Made by a program: the position numbers and the translations under genes | Part shown: positions 7,760 through 11,381 of the stretch, piece by piece | How positions within the stretch are numbered: position 1 is the first letter of the stretch | Layout: the number at the start of each line of letters is the position of its first letter | Source: an uncultured Haloferula sp. | Lineage (GTDB): Bacteria; Verrucomicrobiota; Verrucomicrobiae; Verrucomicrobiales; Akkermansiaceae | DNA: 11,381 bases | Reading direction: 5' to 3' | NCBI GenBank assembly: GCA_946885645.1 | Contig: CAMPGU010000123.1 | Coordinates: 1-11,381 of the forward strand | The notes under the pieces: generated by a model | What the model saw: the letters and a program-made list of their open reading frames with translations, nothing else | What the model was told of the DNA's origin: nothing | Databases searched by the model: none

Positions 7760-8110
7760 CTACTTCCAGTCGATCTCCTTGGCGTCCGCCCAGAGATCCT
7801 CGAGGCCGTAGTAATCGCGCAATTCCTCGTGCATCACGTGAACCATCACGTCGATGTAATCGAGCACCACCCAGCGGGTATCGGCGTTACCTTCGGCGTT
7901 GGCGGGCTTCACGCCGTGCCAGTCTTCCACGTGGCCCCGCACGTCGCGCAGGATGGCGCGGAGGTGGGGCATCGAGGAACCGGAGCAAACGACCATGAAA
8001 TCGGTGAGATTCGAGAGCCCGCGCAAGTCCCACACGCGGATCTTCTCCGCTTGGATTTCATCCGCCGCTTTCGCGCACGCCTTTGCCAATTCCAATCCTT
8101 CGATCGCCAT
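7760..8110 (-). CDS. rsfS: Ribosomal silencing factor RsfS (Iojap family)
   Basis: RsfS binds ribosomal protein uL14 on the large subunit, blocks joining of the 30S subunit and lowers translation in starvation or stationary phase. The length of 116 residues is normal for the family. Recognisable sequence includes a helical start with L-A-K-A-C-A-K-A-A-D-E, the core T-D-F-M-V-V-C-S-G-S-S-M-P-H-L-R-A-I, and the highly conserved end W-V-V-L-D-Y-I-D-V-M-V-H-V-M-H-E-E-L-R followed by Y-Y-G-L-E-D-L-W. The start is the ATG at 8110, with a well-spaced promoter upstream giving a leader of about 15 bases; only a weak GGGAC lies before the start. The usual neighbours in many bacteria (nadD, rlmH) are absent; here the gene stands alone and converges on the large secreted protein gene. 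Confidence 0.95.
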   Translation of the reverse strand: MAIEGLELAKACAKAADEIQAEKIRVWDLRGLSNLTDFMVVCSGSSMPHLRAILRDVRGHVEDWHGVKPANAEGNADTRWVVLDYIDVMVHVMHEELRDYYGLEDLWADAKEIDWK

Positions 8111-8131
8111 AGAGTCCCGTCCGGGGCGCGG

Positions 8132-8160
8132 ACCCTAGCGTGTCCGCGGCGCTTGGCCAA
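8132..8160 (-). promoter_or_regulatory. rsfS promoter
   Basis: Read on the minus strand, TTGGCC (8160-8155) and TAGGGT (8137-8132) are separated by exactly 17 bases, and the -10 box is followed by CCGCGCCCC. This is the same geometry and downstream pattern as at 309-337. The predicted start of transcription is near 8125. The promoter ends 60 bases before the repeat at 8220-8235, so it lies outside the lower-GC islet and would be unaffected by its insertion. Confidence 0.6.
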
Positions 8161-8219
8161 TCAATTTAAGGCGCTTGAAGCCGGGAAACCGGGGGGCGCA
8201 TTCCCGGGCCGCTCTCTCG

Positions 8220-8235
8220 GGAGGACGGATTCGAA
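8220..8235 (+). repeat. Imperfect copy of the tRNA-Ala 3' end (attachment-site-like)
   Basis: The stretch reads GGAGGACGGATTCGAA. The tRNA-Ala gene, read on the plus strand at 9312-9330, has GGAGGATAGCGGATTCGAA. The two share GGAGGA and CGGATTCGAA in the same order and orientation and differ only by a three-base gap (TAG). The copy lies about 1.08 kb from the tRNA, on the rsfS side of the lower-GC segment, close to where base composition changes. This is where the second attachment site of a tRNA-targeting insertion would be expected. It may still be chance, as the match is not exact. Confidence 0.4.
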
Positions 8236-8397
8236 AAGCGGGACTCCCCGGGACCCGCGGACAAAGCAATGACTCTGGCGGACACGCTGCGGCATCATCA
8301 GACGGCTTAATCCACGGATAGATATCAAGTGTATTTCAGTTAAATTAGAGCTCCGCGCCACCAAACAAATAAATCGCCATTTTGCAAATATGATATC

Positions 8398-8425
8398 TTG
8401 ACCCCCTGTCACCAGATGATAGGCG
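8398..8425 (+). promoter_or_regulatory. Possible promoter of the putative lipoprotein gene
   Basis: TTGACC (8398-8403) matches the -35 consensus at five of six positions. Sixteen bases further on lies TAGGCG (8420-8425), similar to the TAG-type -10 boxes of this window. Transcription would start near 8432, about 15 bases before the ATG. The palindrome TTTGCAAA ends ten bases upstream of the -35 box and could be a protein-binding site. The -10 box is the weak part of this call. Confidence 0.4.
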
Positions 8426-8446
8426 TAGCCCAACCTCCCCGACCAC

Positions 8447-9238
8447 ATGTCTATAATCCCCCTCCAGTCAAAGTTTGCCGTTTGCATCCTCGCCCTCATT
8501 TTCACCCCTAGCTGCGCACCTCTTTTACAGAGCGAATCAGTCAATCTTCGGCAGCACGCCGTCGATTACAATATGGCTCAAATCATGGACAATCTAATTA
8601 GAGGAAGCAAAGGGCAATTGATGCTCCACGTGGACGTGGATACGATCACGACCAATGTAAAGGCCAACAATTCCGCTGGTTTTGCCGCCGGACGAACATC
8701 AGCGGCAAGCGGCGAGATCACCCGGCTTGCAACTTCCGAAATGGTGGTATCCAAAGTGGCAAGCGTTATTACCAAACCGATAGGCCTCAGTGGCGGCTCG
8801 ACCTTGGAAGGCAGCTTGAATTCTCAAGCCAAGCCCTCTAAAGATTTCCTGATCTACAAGTCTTATTTGCAATTCTTAAACTTGAGAACCGGGCAAGATT
8901 TAGCTGACGCCCCCATTAATTATCAAGTGGCCAGCGGATCATCCTCACTAAGAACCGCGAAATCGGAAAGCGACATAAAGGAGCCTTATATCACCGGAAC
9001 TGTCGTCAAAACCGATGGTCTTTGTTACTACATTCCGCAAGAATTTCAGCAGCAATTTTTTCAGCTAACGCTGGCAATTTTAGGTAAACTTGACCCTACC
9101 GGCAAAGCCCCCGTGCCGACACCGGGACAAAAGCAAGTTACCCTACCCGGAGTTGAAATCCCGAGTCCCGAAAAAAGCAGCTTTAAGGAGCTCCTGCAGG
9201 ACGAAATCCAAGATGAGATCCAGCGGCAGGCGGAGTAG
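8447..9238 (+). CDS. Putative lipoprotein of unknown function
   Basis: The product has 263 residues. Its start is a signal-peptide-like stretch: K9, a hydrophobic run at about 10-19, then T-P-S-C with Cys23. The C-A junction looks like a lipoprotein cleavage site, although T at -3 and P at -2 are not standard. The mature part opens with Y-N-M-A-Q-I-M-D-N-L-I-R. It continues with a polar middle rich in S, T, A and G, a segment G-L-C-Y-Y-I-P-Q-E-F-Q-Q-Q-F-F-Q, a Pro-rich linker at about 220-240, and a charged Gln/Glu-rich tail. No enzyme motif is seen. Codon use and G+C differ from all neighbours, pointing to recent transfer. No Shine-Dalgarno precedes the ATG. I do not recognise a named family; the opening helix only vaguely recalls other uncharacterised lipoproteins. 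An outer-membrane-anchored location is an inference. Confidence 0.7.
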   Translation: MSIIPLQSKFAVCILALIFTPSCAPLLQSESVNLRQHAVDYNMAQIMDNLIRGSKGQLMLHVDVDTITTNVKANNSAGFAAGRTSAASGEITRLATSEMVVSKVASVITKPIGLSGGSTLEGSLNSQAKPSKDFLIYKSYLQFLNLRTGQDLADAPINYQVASGSSSLRTAKSESDIKEPYITGTVVKTDGLCYYIPQEFQQQFFQLTLAILGKLDPTGKAPVPTPGQKQVTLPGVEIPSPEKSSFKELLQDEIQDEIQRQAE

Positions 9239-9245
9239 AGTGGCT

Positions 9246-9261
9246 TTCCGCTGCTACGGAA
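9246..9261 (+). terminator. Small hairpin after the putative lipoprotein gene
   Basis: TTCCG (9246-9250) and CGGAA (9257-9261) form a five-base-pair stem with a six-base loop, starting seven bases after the stop codon. There is no T-run. It sits between this gene and the convergent tRNA-Ala gene, where a terminator would be expected. The stem is short and may be chance. Confidence 0.25.
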
Positions 9262-9310
9262 CGGAGCAAGACTCTTGGGCGGCGATTTGATCCGGATTGG
9301 GTTACGAACG

Positions 9311-9383
9311 TGGAGGATAGCGGATTCGAACCGCTGACCCCTTGCATGCCATGCAAGTGCTCTACCAACTGAGCTAATCCCCC
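9311..9383 (-). tRNA. tRNA-Ala (anticodon GGC)
   Basis: Read on the minus strand the 73 bases fold into a full cloverleaf. The acceptor stem is GGGGGAT / ATCCTCC, the D stem GCTC / GAGC with AGTTGGTA, the anticodon stem CTTGC / GCAAG around the loop ATGGCAT, the variable loop GGGTC, and the T arm AGCGG-TTCGAAT-CCGCT. The anticodon is GGC, so it reads alanine codons GCC and GCU. The third acceptor pair is G3-U70, the main identity element of alanine tRNAs, which confirms the assignment. The discriminator base is A; the CCA end is not encoded, so it must be added after transcription. Its 3' end borders the lower-GC islet. Confidence 0.97.
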
Positions 9384-9393
9384 TTACGTCGTG

Positions 9394-9412
9394 GCGGCCT
9401 TTGCGGGGCCGC
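9394..9412 (-). other. GC-rich inverted repeat in the tRNA leader
   Basis: GCGGCC (9394-9399) and GGCCGC (9407-9412) form a perfect six-base-pair stem with a seven-base loop. It lies between the stop of the M28-like gene and the tRNA. It could end the M28-like transcript (no T-run is present) or form a hairpin in the tRNA precursor leader. Confidence 0.3.
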
Positions 9413-9423
9413 GTGCGGGCGGT

Positions 9424-9452
9424 TTGGTAGGAGATGGACCCGGGCCGTGCAA
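9424..9452 (-). promoter_or_regulatory. Possible tRNA-Ala promoter
   Basis: On the minus strand TTGCAC (9452-9447) and TACCAA (9429-9424) are separated by exactly 17 bases. The -35 box keeps the TTG core and the -10 box keeps the T-A start. Transcription would begin near 9417, leaving a leader of about 34 bases to be removed by RNase P. The match is moderate, and the tRNA might instead be read from the upstream M28-like gene. Confidence 0.35.
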
Positions 9453-9461
9453 GAGGTTTTT

Positions 9462-10382
9462 TCACGAATCCGAAAGACGCCGGATGAAGGCGGCGACGGC
9501 GTTCGTCGCGGCGGCGTGGATGGCGGGATCCGGGACGGCGGAATCCGCCTCGTCCGCCCGCACGACCGGCCGGGTCGCGACCCGCACGGCGGGGAGCCCG
9601 ACCTCGAAAAGAACGGAGGAGAGGTCGAAATCGTCTTCCAGACAAATGGCTTCCGCCCCGGCGACCTCGCCGAGGCCTTCGACCCGGCGGAACGCCCGGC
9701 TTTCCGCATCGCGGGAGCTGACCATGAGTTCCCGGGCGGCACCGGTGGATTCGACCACGAGGACCTCGGAGGCGGTTCCGATCCGCTCGCGGAGAACCGC
9801 GCAGGTCTCGAGGACCGGGGAATCCGGATCGTAGGCATGGGGCAGGAAAGCGAAGCTGACGGTCCGGTGCGGCGAGCTACCCGCCAAGGCGTGCGCGGCG
9901 GCGAGGACGCTGGCAACGCCGCTGGCATTCGCTTCCGCGCCGGGCGAGCTTGGGCGGGAATCATAGCCTGCGACCACCCATAGCGGCCCGGCTTTCTTTT
10001 CCTTTCCCCGCAAGGTGACCACGATGAGCGGCCATGCACCCGCGGGAGTGCCGGGGGCACGCACGCGCTCGATGGCGTAGCCGGCGTTGCCGGGGCCGAG
10101 GGAGCCCTCGATCATGGCGGCGGCGCGGTTCAGGCCCTGCACCCCGGACGGGCTGGCCGTGTGGCGTTCGCCGACGAAGCCTAGCAGCTTCCCCATGTCA
10201 TCCCGCAGGCCCTTTTCGCTGACCGCGGTGGCGAATCTGGCCTGCTCCTCCGCCTCCGCGGCGGCTTGCTTGCGGAAATAGATCCAGATGCCCGCCCCGC
10301 CGGAGACAGCGAGCCAGAGCGGAAGCATCCAGAGCAGCAGGAGGACACGGCGGTCGCGGCGCGGGGCAGATTCCTCGGTCAC
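9462..10382 (-). CDS. Membrane-anchored M28-peptidase-like protein, probably inactive
   Basis: I place the start at the GTG at 10382 because GGAGGG lies eight bases upstream; an earlier in-frame TTG at 10418 lacks support. The product has 306 residues: a short basic cytoplasmic end, one transmembrane helix at about 13-36, and an extracytoplasmic domain. The domain has the M28 (aminopeptidase Y/S) layout: L-W-V-V-A-G-Y-D-S (about 134-142), P-G-A-E-A-N-A-S-G-V-A (147-157), V-S-F-A-F (175-179), and a late G-L-P-A-V-R-V segment. The residues that matter are changed. The usual A-H-Y-D-S is A-G-Y-D-S (His to Gly139), the bridging Asp in G-A-D-D-N is Ala151, and the catalytic Glu-Glu pair after F-A-F is replaced by H182-A183. 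The late S-D-H histidine is not visible. This is an M28-fold protein without its zinc site, so a binding or scaffold role is more likely than peptidase activity. It diverges from the LON-domain gene, 112 bases away. Confidence 0.72.
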   Translation of the reverse strand: MTEESAPRRDRRVLLLLWMLPLWLAVSGGAGIWIYFRKQAAAEAEEQARFATAVSEKGLRDDMGKLLGFVGERHTASPSGVQGLNRAAAMIEGSLGPGNAGYAIERVRAPGTPAGAWPLIVVTLRGKEKKAGPLWVVAGYDSRPSSPGAEANASGVASVLAAAHALAGSSPHRTVSFAFLPHAYDPDSPVLETCAVLRERIGTASEVLVVESTGAARELMVSSRDAESRAFRRVEGLGEVAGAEAICLEDDFDLSSVLFEVGLPAVRVATRPVVRADEADSAVPDPAIHAAATNAVAAFIRRLSDS

Positions 10383-10390
10383 GGCCCCAT

Positions 10391-10396
10391 CCCTCC
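10391..10396 (-). promoter_or_regulatory. Ribosome binding site that sets the M28-like start
   Basis: On the minus strand GGAGGG lies eight bases before the GTG at 10382. It is the best Shine-Dalgarno match in the window and decides for the GTG start over the in-frame TTG 36 bases upstream. Confidence 0.55.
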
Positions 10397-10494
10397 GCCA
10401 AGGGGCGAAAGGGCGCAAGGCCGGAGCTTCCCCGGCGGTCCGTTTCGCGGTTTTTTACATTGCGCCCCCGCACCGGCACGACTCCCTTGCGGCC

Positions 10495-11100
10495 ATGTCG
10501 TCGCTCAACATCCCCCAGACTTGCGGCGTGATGCTGCTGCCCGACTGCACCCTCTTTCCCCACGGCGGCCTTCCCCTGCACATTTTCGAGGACCGCTACC
10601 GACAGATGCTCGATGAGGCGCTGGAGGGAACCTGCTTTTTCGCGGTGGCGAGATTGATGGGAAAAGAAATGGAAGATCCCTCCCGCTGCGTCGCGCCGAT
10701 CGGTACGATGGGGCTGGTGCGCGCCTCGCGGGAACTGGAGGACGGTACCTCGAACCTGCTGTTGCACGGGGTGATCCGGGTGCGTTTCATCGATTGGCTG
10801 GAGTCGTCCTATCCGAAAGCCCGGATCGAGCCGGTGCCCTCCGTTTTCGAGCCGCCGTCGCAGGTCAATGGGGCTCTGGAAGCGCTCCACGAGGCGGTGC
10901 GGAAGATCACGGCCGATCTCCCGGACGAGGTGCGGGAGGCGCTGACGAACATGACCTCCCAGATCGACGATCCCTCGATCCTGGCCGACGTGATCGCCCA
11001 GCAATTCCTGCACGATCCGGACGAGCGCCAGGATCTGTTGGAAATGGAGTCGGCGGCCGCGCGGATCGCCTGGATCTGCAAGAAATTCGACACCCGGTGA
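10495..11100 (+). CDS. Stand-alone LON substrate-binding-domain protein
   Basis: The 201-residue product matches the N-terminal substrate-binding domain of Lon protease without the ATPase and protease parts. Near the start is L-L-P-D-C-T-L-F-P followed by L-P-L-H-I-F-E-D-R-Y-R-Q-M, the hallmark of the family. Later come F-F-A-V-A-R-L, G-T-M-G-L-V-R-A and L-L-L-H-G-V-I-R-V-R-F, also typical. The C-terminal half is helical, with D-P-S-I-L-A-D-V-I-A and a final W-I-C-K-K-F. Such stand-alone proteins are common, and their role is unsettled (substrate or adaptor binding). The frame is open upstream, but this ATG is the natural family start. A -10-like TACATT (10456-10461) followed by GCGCCCCC lies upstream without a clear -35. 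No Shine-Dalgarno is seen. The stop overlaps the start of the next gene by four bases (GTGA), so the two are probably co-translated. Confidence 0.9.
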   Translation: MSSLNIPQTCGVMLLPDCTLFPHGGLPLHIFEDRYRQMLDEALEGTCFFAVARLMGKEMEDPSRCVAPIGTMGLVRASRELEDGTSNLLLHGVIRVRFIDWLESSYPKARIEPVPSVFEPPSQVNGALEALHEAVRKITADLPDEVREALTNMTSQIDDPSILADVIAQQFLHDPDERQDLLEMESAAARIAWICKKFDTR

Positions 11101-11381
11101 ACCCGACCCGGCACGGTGTTTCGAGCGCTATCTGCGCCTTCGTCCTCTGGGGAGTGCTGCCGGTTTTCTGGAAACAACTGGGCTTCCTGCCTCCCGTCTC
11201 GATCATCGCGCACCGCACGCTGTGGTCGCTGGTACTGCTGGTCCCCCTGCTCGTTTATCAAGGGCAATTCAGAACGATGCTCCGGGGCATCTCCTCCTGG
11301 CGCGGGGCCGGGTGGCACCTGCTTTCCGGGGCGCTGCTGGCATCCAACTGGCTGCTCTACGTGTGGGCCACGCTCAATGGC
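11097..11381 (+). CDS. rarD: RarD-type EamA transporter, N-terminal part
   Basis: The first 95 codons of an inner-membrane transporter of the EamA (drug/metabolite transporter) superfamily are present; the gene runs off the window. The start is the GTG at 11097, which overlaps the previous stop in GTGA. The first helix, from about residue 7 to 27, contains F-V-L-W-G-V-L-P-V-F-W-K. A second has I-I-A-H-R-T-L-W-S-L-V-L-L-V, followed after a loop by a third with A-S-N-W-L-L-Y-V-W-A. The pairs W-G-x-x-P-x-F-W-K, A-H-R-x-x-W-S and N-W-L-L-Y-x-W-A are diagnostic for RarD, whose family was named for chloramphenicol sensitivity; its substrate is not established. Full RarD proteins are about 300 residues, so about two thirds is missing here. 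Confidence 0.93.
   Translation, partial: MNPTRHGVSSAICAFVLWGVLPVFWKQLGFLPPVSIIAHRTLWSLVLLVPLLVYQGQFRTMLRGISSWRGAGWHLLSGALLASNWLLYVWATLNG

Larger units (their letters stand above)
8236..9310. other. Lower-GC islet between rsfS and tRNA-Ala
   Basis: Base composition falls from about 60-70% G+C in the neighbouring genes to about 35-57% in the 60-base lines I counted here (37%, 57%, 45%, 35% and 52%). The segment holds one gene, the putative lipoprotein at 8447-9238. Within 8111-8446, a stretch without a gene, I see the rsfS promoter, the tRNA-like repeat, an A+T-rich tract with two GATATC sites (8321, 8392), an 8-base palindrome TTTGCAAA (8381-8388) and a likely promoter at 8398. No integrase, transposase or other mobility gene is present, so it is either a relic, a passively carried piece, or simply a poorly adapted gene. 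Confidence 0.45.

Noticed and set aside
8321..8397. Two GATATC sites in the A+T-rich tract as a repeat-based operator
   Set aside because: Each is only a six-base self-palindrome; flanking bases do not match in either orientation.
8161..8544. Minus-strand open frame of 127 codons between rsfS and the putative lipoprotein
   Set aside because: It crosses the composition change and the lipoprotein gene's promoter and start, has no recognisable motif, and overlaps the real gene.
9061..9645. Minus-strand open frame of 194 codons
   Set aside because: It runs straight through the tRNA-Ala gene and both flanking genes; the translation is Arg-rich noise.
10198..11013. Minus-strand open frame of 271 codons
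   Set aside because: It overlaps both the M28-like start and the LON-domain gene in a mirror frame, and its translation shows no family features.
1..11381. CRISPR array, insertion sequence, toxin-antitoxin pair or defence operon
   Set aside because: No regular direct repeats with spacers, terminal inverted repeats with a transposase, small overlapping toxin-antitoxin genes, or known defence domains were found on either strand.

Overview
This is a GC-rich bacterial chromosome segment, roughly 60-70% G+C by eye, with one lower-GC patch. I infer a member of the Verrucomicrobiota, close to the Luteolibacter/Haloferula type. The reasons are the very large secreted protein with LamG domains, aspartate-rich repeats of the D-x-D-x-D-G-L-x-D-A-W-E type and a BNR_4 propeller; few recognisable Shine-Dalgarno sites; and TAG-type -10 boxes followed by CCGCGCC. 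This assignment rests on recall of protein style, not on a marker gene.

Layout from left to right. (1) Bases 1-230 are the 3' end of a PdeM-like metallophosphoesterase. (2) 347-2611 encodes an exported coiled-coil/TPR protein behind a clear promoter that leaves almost no 5' leader. (3) 2695-3450 encodes a NagB-type glucosamine-6-phosphate deaminase with one substituted active-site residue. (4) 3564-7724 encodes a secreted 1386-residue protein: LamG, three 52-residue Asp-rich repeats, a second LamG, three more repeats, a BNR_4 propeller and a small C-terminal beta domain. (5) rsfS lies on the minus strand at 7760-8110, convergent with it. (6) From about 8236 to 9310 there is a lower-GC islet carrying a single putative lipoprotein gene. 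It ends at the 3' end of a tRNA-Ala(GGC) gene (9311-9383, minus), and an imperfect copy of the tRNA T-arm/acceptor sequence lies at its other edge. (7) 9462-10382 (minus) encodes a membrane-anchored M28-peptidase-like protein that appears to have lost its metal ligands and catalytic glutamates. (8) Divergent from it, 10495-11100 encodes a stand-alone LON-substrate-binding-domain protein, which overlaps by four bases the start of a RarD-type EamA transporter that runs off the window.

The genes do not form one pathway. Housekeeping functions (rsfS, tRNA-Ala, nagB, pdeM) are mixed with envelope and secreted proteins. The secreted BNR_4/LamG protein fits an algal- or plant-polysaccharide-using lifestyle, and NagB fits amino-sugar catabolism, but a hairpin separates the two genes and nothing ties them into one operon. 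I see no CRISPR array, insertion sequence, integrase, toxin-antitoxin pair or recognisable defence system. The most unusual items are the tRNA-linked islet, the inactive-looking M28 homologue and the two blocks of three 52-residue repeats.
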